This document shows positions 22,397 to 34,133 of a stretch of DNA of 64,000 nucleotides, one piece after another. The DNA comes from Asterella californica (taxonomy: Eukaryota > Streptophyta > Marchantiopsida > Marchantiales > Aytoniaceae), in NCBI GenBank assembly GCA_036924285.1, contig JAYKYS010000017.1:5995501-6059500 (forward strand), given 5' to 3'. Each line of letters begins with the position of its first letter. The first letter of the stretch is position 1. Made by a program: the position numbers and the translations under genes. The notes under the pieces are model-generated. The model was not told the DNA's origin. It did not search any database and was given only the letters and a program-made list of their open reading frames with translations.

Positions 22397-24584
22397 ATGA
22401 CGATACATCCGCGAGGCTTGGTGTTACCAGCGACAGAATTGGCCGAGACCACTCCTTTCCTCAAGGAGTTGGGTCTCGACTTCTTCCTCTGGGATTGGAA
22501 CCTCGCCGATCAGGGATCGGGCCCGACCCTAAACTCCGATGACCGAGGGTATTGGTTTGAGAAGAAGGTTTTGCCCAGGGTCGTGAGTACATGGCATGTA
22601 CCTGAGAGCACCACCTGTCTTTTCGTGGAAGACAGGCAGGGTAGGAATGGGTGGAAGATCGAATCTTACCGGGAGCCGAAGAAGCGAGTTCTGACGAAGC
22701 TGTTTCTGCATCTCTTCTCCAAGGGGAAAGCGCAGAAGATGAGGTACCTAGGAGATCAGGACGTAGACTTCCTAGAAGCAGTGTGGGATAAACGAGTACC
22801 CATCTACTGAGGCGCATACGTCCACAACTATGTACAGTCAGAGCTAGCGTACTTGGGTACCCGGCGGGAGGACACTTGACACCTTTTCTCTGCTACTTGT
22901 ACGTAGCCATGGGGGATCTTAGGAGAGATCAGTTGGCAGAGTATGGACCAACAGGACAACAGGAGGAGAAGGAGGAGACCTCGGAAGACGATGACCGAGC
23001 CGCAGCCGCAACTCCTCCTCCCACTCTGATGCCACAATTGAGGCCCGGCTCTCACCAGAAGACGCTTCTGGTGAGAAAAGACGAGTCTAGTGGGTCGGAA
23101 GACGCCATGTCACCGAGGAAGATGGGTCCTAGAAGTGTACCTAGGACACCCATCTCCCTCATTCATTCAGGATCAGAGTCAGACTCGAAGGAAGAACTGC
23201 TGAGTACCCGATCGGAGCAGAAGACCGCTTCTGCAACACTTGGGAGTCTTCCGAAGACTCCAGAAGACAAGAGAAGAAGGGATACTCCTACTGCGATGCG
23301 AGGAAGCGCAGTGAAGAGACTCGCTCCTACCATGAGGAGTCTTCCACCCCGGAAGATGAGAAGAGTAACTTCTTCTCGTGCGGAGAAGATGAAGACCATT
23401 GTGGTGGAAGAGGCATCCTTGCCTCTAGAAGACAAGGTCGATACCTCTAAGCGAGTGGTGGAGATGAACCTGTCTTCCGCAGGAAGAAGGCTGGAAGAGT
23501 TCAGCGCCTTCTTCCACAAGGAGATCTAGCCAGCGATGGAGTTGCTGGAGAAGAGAGCGAAGGCACAGGAGAGGCCCTTGCAACTTGGATTCGGCCTGCG
23601 CACCTTGCTGCGACAGGGAGAAGACCAGAAAAAGACGGAGTCGTTGGAAGCTAGTCTCCGCACCACGGAGAAGCTCGCAGCAAGATACAAGACGGAAGCA
23701 GCCGCTTCTGCCAAGGAGCTGGTGCAGCTTCGGAAGAGCAACCAGGAGTTGCAGACGCGTGTACAGCAGCGCGATCAGGAAGTCCTCCGAGTGCGGGAGA
23801 AGATCACCACCCTCGCAGAGGAGCAGACCACTTGGAAGACGCAGCGAGAAGCCGGAGAAGCGCGAGTTGCAGTTGAGAAGACGCAGCGGGAAGCAGCAGA
23901 GGCTCGTGCACAGGAGATGCTAGCACAGTCGGTGGAAGCGCTTCGGAAGAAGTTCAACTTCACCGCGGGTAGGAAGTTACTTACCTTGGCTAGAGGATGG
24001 GACAGCGAGTCCAAAGCAATGTTGGTGGAATGCCGGGAGAGCATGTTTAGGTACTTAGATCGGCAGATAGAGAGTGAAGGCACTTTATGGTCTTCCATCA
24101 CTTCCGACACTTGCAACCGCATCTTCCCACGCTCCAGCACCATCGACTGGATCCGGAATGGAGAAGGAGGAGTTCGACCTCGCTGTGCACTTGATAGTGA
24201 CAGCGTTGGAAGCCGAGAAGACTCCGGTAGATGCCCCGGAAGACAGGAAGACGAGCCATCTTCCCAAGTATTCCGCGGGAGGAAGCGACTTCCCCGGACC
24301 CTTATGAGGTCGCCATGGTCCCTAGTACCGCATCCGTGCCTCAGAAGACCGAAGATGCACCACTCGACTCTGCTTCCCAGAAGACGATTCCGTCTTCCGA
24401 AGCAGAAGCCGAAGCCAAGGAAGACGCAGCCGCAGAAACAGCAGGACCAGCGAAGAGCGAGGAGAGGGAAGCTACCTCAGTGACACCCGAGGTAAGTGCA
24501 GGGATTCCCATCCTATCAGAAGCCGAGATAGTAGCTCCGATAGGAGCAGATCAGGTAGAGATTACCACGGAGCACTCAGAGTAG
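22397..24584 (+). pseudogene. Broken second copy of the coiled-coil retrotransposon-associated family
   Basis: Three frames together resemble the intact ORF at 9,192-11,285. The first (22,397-22,810) has 'RNGWKIESYREPKKRVLTK' and 'DVDFLEAVWDKR'. After a stop, the next contains 'NYVQSELAYLG' and 'PFLCYLYVAMGDLRRDQ'. Then follow a Ser/Thr/Pro/Lys-rich linker (to 23,529), one stop, and a long coiled coil from 23,536 ('LEASLRTTEKLAARYKTEAA', 'AEEQTTWKTQREAGEARVAV'). A frameshift near 24,130-24,240 leads to the last segment, ending at 24,584. The order of globular part, linker and coil matches the intact copy. At least one frameshift and several stops make it non-functional. It lies just upstream of element B on the same strand. 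Confidence 0.65.
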
Positions 24585-24649
24585 ACAGCAACTGAAGTGA
24601 CACACTTCCAGATTTAGTAGGACCGAACATGCTATCTTAAGGGTGGCAG

Positions 24650-26208
24650 TTTTCCATGTAAAAATAGTTAGGACACCATGTGGCAGCATAGGTAGCGTAG
24701 GAGCAACAAGGTGGATGGCTAATTAGGAAGGGGAACCGCTTGCATGTGGGGTGGCAACCTCCTGTCAGCGCCTCTCTCTCCCTAGTGGTCGTCTCTCCTG
24801 GTTCTCATGGCAGCGACATAAGTAGGATCGAAGAGTAGGAGATAGAGTTCTGTAGCTACTACACACACACATCGATTCTATGGTGCAGGCAGACAAGAGA
24901 CATTAGAGCAGAGACACATGATAGACAGTTCTTCGCACACTACATCCGTTGTTGGAAACATACGAATAGTCTGGGAATACACAGGAGGGGTCTGCAGACT
25001 CGCACCAGCAGTGGTTCGGAGATGTAGATAGAGGTAGTGGACAGTCTAGGAACAGGGAACGGCATCCTCGTGCAGTCCTGTTGACTAGACTGGTGTGTCG
25101 AGGAGTAGACACAGGAAGTAGAGGGAGTGAGCTTCCCAATGCCATTGTGACTTCTTCTCGGGGAATGGATTGTGGATTTGAGTGCAGAAGCTTTGTTCAT
25201 GTCTTCTGGGTGGTGGGTTTCTTTGAATTCGCTCCCAATTGTGCATGGGAAGTGTTCTTCTTGAGTGGCGGTGACTGTCAGCAGTTGTGGAAGTGTAGCT
25301 TGGCTCGTTCAGTAGAGCACTTGGGATCTACGTACGAACGGTCTTCTGGGTAAGGGATCCCAGAAGACAGAGTAGTCAGAGCAGCGAAGTGAAGAAGAAA
25401 GAAGCCTTCTTCCCACAGCAAAAGACGACATCCTTGAGTAGAAGACGGTGCAACAGTACTCACGTTTGTTGTCTTCCTCCCCAAACTATTACAAGCAGGG
25501 ATGGCTTGTTAGTCAGGATCTGGACTAGAAGCCTGTCGGAATCTTAATTTCCTCTTTTCATCTTGTTTTCTCTCGTTTGGATTTTCTCTTCTTCCCCATC
25601 TTCTCTCATCTTCCACATCTTCTTACCTTCTTCTAGTGAGTTTCCGAGACTTCTATTGAGCTTCCGTGAAGGTGAATGTCGTTATAGTGCTGCAGGAAGA
25701 CTATTTCTGTAGGCAGAAGCCTGGGAAGGCTACAGGGGGCATACACCCTGTGATTAATCTAAACCGTTGGAATGTGAGTGTGAGAGTAAGGTGTAACAAT
25801 CGTGCTAGTCGACTTCCGCGAAGCAGGACATTCTTCTGGAGGTGTGAGAAGACGAGCTGAACCCCCAGAAGACGAGAATCGCTTCGGGAAGAACGGTACT
25901 GAGAAGACCAGAAGAAGTAACCTGGAAGCAGGAAGATCGTCTTCCCGAGCTTCTCTGTGAATAGTTGTGTGATATTTTAGTTAGTAGTTGTAGTTTAGTT
26001 CCAGAGCACCTTTTGGAGTGTCTGGAAGACGCGTGGTTTTGTGAGAAGACGGGATTCCTGGGCAAAACCCGTGTGTTTGTGTGTTTGAACAGATCTTAGA
26101 ACTTAGAGCAGCGTTACTTGTGCAAATCCTCTGTGGGAACGATATCTTGTATACTAAATGGGCAAAAGGAGTAATCTTGCGTCACTACATATAGTGAGCA
26201 TCCATTTT
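24650..26208 (+). repeat. Probable 5' LTR of element B
   Basis: The right limit is set by the primer-binding site that starts at 26,209. The left limit is a guess: the coiled-coil pseudogene ends at 24,584 and a purine-rich AAGGGTGGCAG lies near 24,640. Small ORFs inside have no recognisable domain. Without a second LTR copy the boundaries cannot be proved. Confidence 0.4.
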
Positions 26209-26227
26209 TGGTGCCGCTGCCGGGGAT
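26209..26227 (+). other. Primer-binding site, tRNA-Asp type
   Basis: TGGTGCCGCTGCCGGGGAT is nearly complementary to the 3' end of plant tRNA-Asp, with two mismatches from the usual TGGCGCCGTTGCCGGGGAT. This site is typical of Tat/Athila gypsy elements, and it fixes where the LTR ends and the internal region starts. Confidence 0.85.
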
Positions 26228-26528
26228 TTCATCTTAGTAACTTCTGTTCTAAGCTTCCTGGATCTGTGTGCCATTAGTTAGGTTCATTTCGAACTAACTT
26301 TGATTGTAGTTGAATGTGTTGTGGGACTCTATCTTGCTAGAAGACAGGAATCGCAACCACAAGCTGATAAGGTACATCAGGGAGAGTTGGAAGAAGCCGC
26401 TTCCCTGGTTCCAAGAGCTTCTGGAAAGGCTCGATCTTGGAAGATTGCAATGAGTACAACATGAAGCATGAGAAGAAGACGTTCCGAACCTGTGATCGGT
26501 TGTTCAGTCATTTGGTCTCCCGAATCTA

Positions 26529-28340
26529 GTGGTAGAAGAAGAGGGACATCTGTTCTCAGTACTCTGGTGGATGCCTCCGACCAGAGGAAGAAGCAGAAGA
26601 CGCACGGGTAAAGATCCTGAGTGGGTAAATTCACCCCAACGAACCGCTTCTAGAGAGCAGCGGATATCCCTGAGACACCAAAGGAAAGAAGAAGAGCTCA
26701 GGAAGATTCGATCAGTAGAGTTGGAAGAGCCTTCCATCTCAAGCATAATCTTTGACGAAGACAGAAGTCAACCGAGTGATCACGTGTATAAAGTATATTT
26801 TGGTACTGGTTACTCGGAAGACGTCTTCCCAAGTGCGGAAGAAGCTTCTCAAGGTGAGGGAAGACTGGAGGAGATCGTTCTAGACGTCTCGGAAGATAAC
26901 AGTGACAGTAGTTCTGACTCAGAAGATGATCTTCTTGATTCAGACAGGCCTGGACCTTCGAGAAGACCATCTCCACCACCTGGACCTGAGGGAGGAAGAA
27001 GTTGGCAGTCGCACCAGCCGGCAGTCGACATGGCTTCCCACACTCGGCAGAAGTACCATCCGTACGACGGTGCATCTGACGTGAACGACTTCATCACGAT
27101 GTTCGAGACCATCTCTCGATCCAACAAGGAGAACGCTGATGTTGACAGACTCCGTGTATTTCCCAGTTTGATCGTAGGGAAGGGAAGGAAATGGATGAGT
27201 AAGATGTTGGATGATGGTGTAGTAATGGCCGCTTGGGCTACTCTGAAGGCAACTTTTCTGAAGAGGTTCAGAGGAGTGGGCTATGATCGGATGACCCTCA
27301 TAGAACTTCAGAGACTCGAACAGAAGAAGAAAGAGACACTTCGGGATTACACCGAGAGGTTTGAAGACCTCCTGGATCACATCCCTCAGAACCAAGGAAG
27401 ACCCGGTTACTGTGCTCAGCAAGCCGTGGACTGGTACTTAGGAGGATTGTCTCAGAATATGAAATTGTACTGCAGAAGAGGAGGAGGTGATGATTTAGCA
27501 GAGGTACAGAAGCATGTCGAGCATTATGAAACCTCGAGCATCACTCGGAATATGACGAAAGACATATAGAAGACCTCGAAGAAGTCCAAGAAGTCAAAGA
27601 AGTCTTCTAGGAAGTCCAAGAGGAAGTCCAAGTCCACTGAAACTGATAACAGCGATTCGGAAGTATCTTCTGCTTCTGAAGAGTTTACTGTCGAAAGTTC
27701 AGAATCTGAATTTGAACAAGAGAAGAAGACGCGGAAGAAGAAGAAGGAGAAGACGCGAGCAATGGAGGAAGTTGTGCAGAAGATGCCTCAGACTCAAATC
27801 ATACAGTCTGCACTTGATCCTCGCATCGATGAGGTTCTGAAGCAGTTTGTCGACCTAAAAGTTCATCTTCTGAACCAGAAGGACTAGCGGAAGCAACCTA
27901 CGGCTTCCCGGCCAAACCTTTGGTGCAACCTTTGTAACTCTTCCGGACACACCAGAGATCAATGTACGCAGGACCAAGGTGTCAACTGGGCAGGATGGGA
28001 AGAAGACGATGAGGGATATCTACACGATCCCAGTGGGGAAACTTGCTATAGGATCGAGACGATACAACCCTTCACTCTTACGCCTTCCGCCCAGTATAAT
28101 CGTTATGTACCTAGGGATAGAGCTAGCAATGTACAGACCAGGACGCCCTGGCAACCTTCTTCATCACAACGACCTCTTAACCCTCTTCCTGGAGCGTGCA
28201 ATAATTGTGGAGAGACAGGACACTGGTGGTCCACCTGTCCTCATCCGAGAAGACAGATTGGGCAAGTGCCTTTGTGTGAGAACTGTAAGGAAGTCGGTCA
28301 TTTCACAAGAAATTATCCTCAGATCTTACGACCACGACAA
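26529..28340 (+). pseudogene. Element B gag with three CCHC zinc knuckles
   Basis: After an acidic, Ser-rich leader, a retrotransposon capsid domain spans about 27,030-27,540 ('YHPYDGASDVNDFITMFETI', 'MAAWATLKATFLKRF', 'LRDYTERFEDLLDHIP'). A Lys-rich tract follows ('TSKKSKKSKKSSRKSKRK'). Zinc knuckles lie at 27,924-27,965 and 28,197-28,238 (both CX2CX4HX4C). A third, at 28,275-28,316, has Tyr in place of the last Cys. Stops (TAG) occur at 27,567 and 27,885, and the frame is otherwise open. The true start lies upstream and is not settled, so the left limit given is only the first Met of the open frame. Confidence 0.82.
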
Positions 28341-30338
28341 ATGATTAGATTTGCAGATACCACGCCTCCTGCAGAAGCTGCATCATCTTCTAAACTCGAG
28401 TTAGCAGTGGTACAGCACATCACGGTAGAAGAAGAAGATCATGGGGATTGTACGGATTGTCTCCACATCGAGGAAGACGAACCGGATCCCGGGAAGCGCG
28501 AAGGAAAGGAACCTCAGCTGCAGAAGACGACTGCAGCTCAGAAGACGAAGTTACTTGAGGCAGCTTCTTCTTTCACTTTGGCGGATGGCACTATTTGGAG
28601 CCCTAGCCCGGATTCAGACAGTTGGCCTCCCGAAGAAGTTTTGGATGAAGCGGTGTTCAAGATAAGTACCAGAAGCAAAGGGAAGTTAGAATCTCGTCAG
28701 AAGGAGATCAAGAAGAAGAAGCAGCGAAAGGAGAGGTCATCTTCTCCTGAGCGGCCGTCTTCTCCTACTTACGACCGAGAAGATCCGAAGTACTTTGCTC
28801 CTGACATTAGACAAGAGGTTGAAGCGATCATGCAAGAAGAGCTAGAGAAGAGACGGAAGATAGTACAGCAACTTCCTACACCGATTACGGCAACACCTGT
28901 CTCACGGGAACAGTCTCCAGTCGAGAGAAGACACTCATCTGATCTTCCACTCAAGGAAGCAGCTACTACATCTTCTCTGTTGGAAACACCAGTCACTCTT
29001 CTGAAAAGATCTCCTTACGACTTCTTGCGAGACTTGTGGAATCAGAAGGCAGATGTAACCTTCCAACAGTTGTTGGATGACAACGCTGGTTACAGGAAGT
29101 TGTTGCAATCTGTGCTTCGAGGATCGAGGAAGATGAGGACAGCTAGACTTCCCAAGAGCACCCCGATCCTAAGGATAGAGCATGAGGACTTGAGAGCCCC
29201 AGAGCTTGATATGGAGATCCATGGCTGTCTTCTGAAGAAGGTATCCATTGATTCCGGCTCCGGAGTTAACATCATGACTGAAGAAATGACGCACGCCTTA
29301 GGCTTCACTGAGTTCCAGCCTACTTCGAGAATCCTCAGAATGGCGGACCAGACCAGAAGACGACCTTTGGGACAACTGAAAGATGTCTTGACGGTAATTG
29401 GTGGAGTATCTTTTTACCTCACTTACATCATTTTGCGACCTGTAGCTAAGGTTGGATATCAAGTGTTGATAGGAAGACCATGGCTGTATGCTGCAAATGT
29501 AAATATCGACTAGAGACGGCATCGTTTGAGATTTCCCAATCCTACACCCAAGCCAGGTGAGAAGACTAAGGTCTCGCTTCCTTGGATCAAGATTGGACAC
29601 CAAGGTGAAACTCCGTCTACAACAGAGGGGTACACTTCAGAAGACTCAGCTGCGTCTTATGACAGTGATGAACGGTATAATGAGTTTGTGGTGAATAACT
29701 TGTGTACTACAGAAGTAGCAGAGAGAGCAGAAGATGTGATCTGTGGATACATTGAGTGCTACGAGATTGCGGAAGAAGAGTTTCCAGAAGACGAAAGTAT
29801 CATCTTCCCTTCGAAAGATCCGACAATTGGTCTTCCAGAAGACGAATCAGAACTAGAAGAACCTCCCAAACCAGAATACTTTGGTGCTAGTGAGTACATT
29901 CACACTGAAGGAATGGTAAACCCGGATGATCTTCAAGAGATGGAGGTTGCTCTTGGGAAGAAGCTGAAGCTTTCCAAGGTGATCGAGGGCCAGCAGTTGG
30001 AAGATTTTCGAGAACTTCTGACGGAGTTCCAGGATGTCTTTGCATGGACCATAGAAGACATGAAGGGCATACCTCGAGAGCTGGGAGAACATCGGATTGA
30101 CTTGCTGGAGGGCGTTGTTCCTGCACGGCATAGGCAGTACCGGCTCAACCCCAAGTACTCGCTTCTGGTGAAGGATCAGATCGACCAATACTTGAAGGCA
30201 TGAGTCATCTTTCCAGTACTTAGCAGTGAGTGGGTAGCTCCTATCGTCATCGTGCCGAAGAAGCAGACAGGGAAGATTCGAGTGTGTCAGGACTTCCGGA
30301 AGCTGAACTTGGCCACAAAGAAGGATCATCATCCTCTC
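28341..30338 (+). pseudogene. Element B protease and N-terminal reverse transcriptase
   Basis: This continues the gag frame. After a long charged spacer ('KEIKKKKQRKERSSSPERPS'), the aspartic protease appears with its catalytic Asp-Ser-Gly at 29,250-29,258 ('IDSGSGVNIM') and 'VGYQVLIGRPWL' near its end. After a TAG at 29,511 comes an acidic spacer, and then RT begins ('FRELLTEFQDVFAWTIEDMK', 'HRQYRLNPKYSLLVKDQID'). A TGA at 30,201 interrupts, then 'EWVAPIVIVPKKQ' and 'IRVCQDFRKLNLATKKDHH'. The catalytic YxDD box is never reached, because B ends near 30,338. The protease motif and domain spacing fit the Tat branch. Confidence 0.85.
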
Positions 30339-31240
30339 TTTCGGATGCCAAAGCTACCAGAGACAAGTGCCGAACTTTTGAAGCTAGCGGAGCGAATTGA
30401 AGACGACGAAGTCCAGCAGCAGAAACCCTTTGAACCACGCAGCACGGACAAGTTCCAGAAGAAGAACAAGGGCTTCAAGCGATAGTGGGATTGGGGGTGA
30501 GAAGGATCGGAAAGATACTTCTGCCCCAGCAGCAACGCGGCAGCAAACAGGAGTAAAACCTAAAGGGCAAACACCTCAGAAGGACAATGGCGCTAAGTTT
30601 ACTTGCTACAACTGTGGCAAGTAATGCGACACGAAACCTAAGGTTAGTAACTGTAGCATGAATGCGTTTGTTGCAAAGGACTTGTTGGAGGGCCATATGA
30701 CTGTGACCTTGAGAACCATGAAGAAGACGCCAGGATTGATGTTTCTACAAGCCAAGGTTGCTAACCGTGATGTTACTTTTCTTGTGGACACAGGAGCGAC
30801 TCACTCCTTCATAAGTCCAAAGTTGGTGAAGAAGGTGGGCTTGTCTACCTCCAAGGCAGACAAGCCTATTCAGGTACGCTTTGCTAAGGGCAAGACGTAC
30901 CAAACTTCTGAAGTGGCCTTGGACGTACGATTTGCTTGTGAGAAGTTGGAGTTCACCGAGAACTTCACAGTGTGCGAGATGGATGATATCCATGCGGTTT
31001 TGGGGAACACTTTCTTAGATAGGTTCGACGTAGAACTTAGACGGAGACCTTTGCGGTTGAATGTCAAAGTTAAAGGGCGGAAGCTGGGAGTGAGGCTGAT
31101 CCGGAAGGCGCAGAAGATTGATGACTTCGCGGTGAATTTGATCAAGGGCAAACAGATGGACTTCAACGACGGGGTCATGTGTTTGATGCGGGTTGCAGAT
31201 TTGATGGCGGGTGACGGACAAGAGAAAACATCAGGAGACG
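30339..31240 (+). pseudogene. Element C end of gag and aspartic protease
   Basis: The gag tail reads in one frame to 30,485 ('LLKLAERIEDDEVQQQKPF') and then shifts to another frame ('ATRQQTGVKPKGQTPQK'). The zinc knuckle begins CYNCGK but is cut by a TAA at 30,622 and has lost the rest of its pattern. The protease follows, with catalytic DTGA at 30,787-30,798 ('[16 protein letters not shown]'), a flap region, and '[16 protein letters not shown]' near its end. The arrangement is the usual one for chromoviruses. Confidence 0.85.
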
Positions 31241-32640
31241 CGACTAAACTTCCGAAGGTGCTTCGCGAAGTGATTAAGGAGTTTGAGGATGTCTTGACAG
31301 ATGAGTTACCTGCTGAGTTATCTCCAATGCGGGTGGTGGATCACAAGATTGAAGTCTTGCCAGGATCGGAACCACCTTCCAAAGCCCCTTATCGACTCAA
31401 TCAGGTGGAACTCCTTGAGTTGAAAAGACAACTCGACGAGCTATTAGCACGGGGATATATTCGAACCAGCAAGTCACCTTATGGAGCCCCAGTTCTTTTT
31501 GCAAAGAAGAAGGATGGGAAGTTACGACTCTGCGTAGATTATCGTGCACTCAATAAGGTGACGGTAAAGAATAATTATCCCTTGCCAAGGATAGACGACC
31601 TTTTTGATAGATTAGCGGGCGCAAGATACTTCAGCAGGATAGACTTGAAGTCAGGATATTACCAGATCCGGATAGCTGACCCAGATGTTGAGAAGACCGC
31701 TTGTCGAACCAGATACGGATCGTTTGAATTCGTGGTGATGCCATTTGGACTCTGCAACGCCCCTTCGACGTTCACTACATTGATGAATACAATTTTTCGC
31801 GAGGAGATGGATGAGTTTGTCATCGTTTATATCGACGACATCTTGATCTACTCCAAAACCTTGGAGTCGCACGCGGAGCAGCTAAGGGTGGTGTTGACGA
31901 AGTTGCGGGAGCATAAGCTGTTTGCCAACATTGACAAGAGTGAGTTTGGTTTGGAGCGCATTAACTTCTTGGGACATGTCATTAGTGCAGAAGGAGTCGG
32001 CCCGGATATGCAGAAAGTGGACGCGATTGTGACTTGGGAGCCTCCGACTACAGTGAAGAGGATGCGGCGATTCTTAAGATTGACGCAGTTCTACCGCAAG
32101 TATGTGAAGGGGTTTTCAAAGATCGCGAAGCCGTTGACGGACTAGACGGGCAAAGACGCACAGGTAAGTTGGACCAAGAAGGTGAATGATGCGTTTCAGA
32201 CGATAAAAGCTATTTTGTCAAAGGCGCCAGTATTGAAGCTGCCGGAGTTCGACAAACCATTCGAGGTGCACACGGACGCGAGCGACTATGCGATTGGCGG
32301 AGTGTCGGTGCAGGATGTAAAATCTGTAGCGTACGAAAGCAAGAAGCTATCTGGGACAGAGAATCGATGGCCGACTCACGAGAAGGAATTGTTTGCGGTG
32401 GTTCATTGCTTGAGGAAATGACGGCATTACTTGAGACTTCATAAAACCCAAGTGTATACTGATAATATTTTGCTCAAGTACTTTGAAACACAAGATCGGG
32501 TGATGCCAAAGCAACTACGGTGGCATGATACCTTGGCACTCATGAACGTGGAATTAATCCACAAAGCGGGAAAGGACAATGTAGTTCCTGACGCCTTGAG
32601 TCGCAAGGAAGAATATCTTCCATCGTCAACACAGATTTTG
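31241..32640 (+). pseudogene. Element C reverse transcriptase and RNase H
   Basis: RT motifs occur in order: '[20 protein letters not shown]', '[20 protein letters not shown]', '[14 protein letters not shown]', '[17 protein letters not shown]', the catalytic YIDD at 31,828-31,839, and '[11 protein letters not shown]'. A TAG at 32,143 precedes the connection to RNase H ('HTDASDYAIGGV', 'YESKKLSGTENRWPTHEKEL'). A TGA at 32,419 stands where the family usually has Trp (LRxWRHYL). RNase H ends with 'KDNVVPDALSRKEEYLP'. Apart from these two stops the frame is intact, so decay is recent compared with element A. Confidence 0.92.
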
Positions 32641-34133
32641 CGAGCTATGTATCCTAAGGAGTCGGACTTGGAGAGGCGAATACGTGAAGATTACATGGGC
32701 GATGACCAAGCGAAGGAGTACCTGTAACAACTTAAGCGATGAGTGAAGTTGGAGAACATGCAGCTAAGGCATGGTTTACTCATGTTCAAGCAAAGTCGGG
32801 TTTATGTGGGACAAGGAAAACTTAGGACCAAGTTCTTAAAAGAATGCCACGATGCGCCCTTATCAGGCCATAAAGGCAAAAAGTCCACTTTAGCATTGAT
32901 AGCTAAAAAGTTTTATTGGCCCCACATGAAAGACGATGTTGCCCACTTTGTGAAAACATGTGTAACCTGTCAAGCGAACCGCGTTTCTTATGAGAAGAAA
33001 CAAGGGTTGCTTCATCCTCTATCGATTCCAGCCAGGCCTTGGGAAAGCATTAGCATGGACTTCATTACCTCTCTGCCTGACTCGAATGGATATAATGCGA
33101 TTTTTGTGATAGTTGATCCGTTTAGCAAACTAGTGAAGTTTGCTCCGACCTTGGATACTGCAACAGCGTTCACGACTTCTCGATTGTTCTTAGATACTTG
33201 GTGGCGTTCACATGGATTACCTCGAAGTATTATTTCAGATAGAGACTTTAAGTTCACAAGTGCCTTTTGGAAACACTTGTTACAAAAATTGAGGACTAAG
33301 TTAAAATTTAGTACCGCCTTTCACCCGGAAACAGATGGGCAAACGGGACGAGTTAACTCGGTTCTGAATCAATACTTGAGGAATTATGTGAGCGCGGATC
33401 AAAGTGATTGGGCGGAGTGGCTCAGTCTTGCGGAGTATTGCTACAATTCCACGAAGCATTCGGCAACCGGCGAATCGCCTTTCTTGCTGGCTTATGGACG
33501 TGAGCCAGAAGGGCCTCTTGACTTGACTCTTGCAGGGAGTTCTACATCGGCACGACCAAGAACACGGCAAACATCAGCTGAAGAGTTGGTGGCGGCAATG
33601 CAGCGGCGCGAGGAGCAAGTAAAGAAGAATCTCGAGCAAGCACAGCAACGATACACGAAGCAGGTAAACAAACATCGGCTGCCAGTGAAGTTTCAAGTGG
33701 ACGAAGAAGTATGGATAAGTACGAAAATCTTCACACTCCCGAAGGAAATATCGGCGAAGTTTTCATCCAAGTTCGCGGGACCTCTTGTCATTGTCAAGAA
33801 TCCGCATGAAGATGTCTATACATTAGACCTTCCTCGCGAGTGGCAGTTGCATCCAACTTTCCATGTTTCTTTATTAAAAAATACTTCAAGGACGATTTGC
33901 GACCGGAGCGCAAACAGGTTCTTAGACCTCAACCTGATGTCGTGCAAGGCGAAGCAGAATATGAGATAGAGTCCATTTTGCGGTCTCGGCGCAAATCAAA
34001 CCAGCTGGAGTATTTGGTCAAATGGCGTGGTTACCATTTGAAGGAAGCAACTTGGGTGCCAGAGGAAGATCTCGCACATGCGAGTGAAGTATTGGACCTA
34101 TTCAAACGGAGACAAGGACAACAAGGGCGTTAG
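32641..34133 (+). pseudogene. Element C integrase and chromodomain
   Basis: Stops at 32,725 and 32,740 lie before the zinc-binding HHCC domain ('HDAPLSGHKGKKSTLALIAK' to 'CVTCQANR'). In the catalytic core the first Asp is in 'SMDFITSLP' (codon 33,058-33,060) and the second in 'IISDRDFKF'. At the catalytic Glu position, in the DGQTxRVN block, the codon at 33,346-33,348 is GGA (Gly). After the GPY/F-like 'FAGPLVIVKNP', a one-base indel in the A run near 33,877 shifts the frame. The chromodomain then reads at about 33,957-34,115 ('LEYLVKWRGYHLKEATWVPE'). Chromodomains bind methylated histone tails and guide chromovirus integration. Confidence 0.92.

Larger units (their letters stand above)
24650..30338 (+). 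mobile_element. Element B: Tat-like Ty3/gypsy retrotransposon, truncated in RT
   Basis: The parts are a probable 5' LTR, a tRNA-Asp-type primer-binding site, gag with three zinc knuckles, a protease with a DSGSGVN site, and the start of reverse transcriptase. Sequence homologous to B stops near 30,338 inside RT motif 2, where the chromovirus C begins. The frame 26,529-30,338 is uniform with only four in-frame stops, so B is fairly young. No 3' LTR or remainder of pol was found in the window. Confidence 0.8.
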
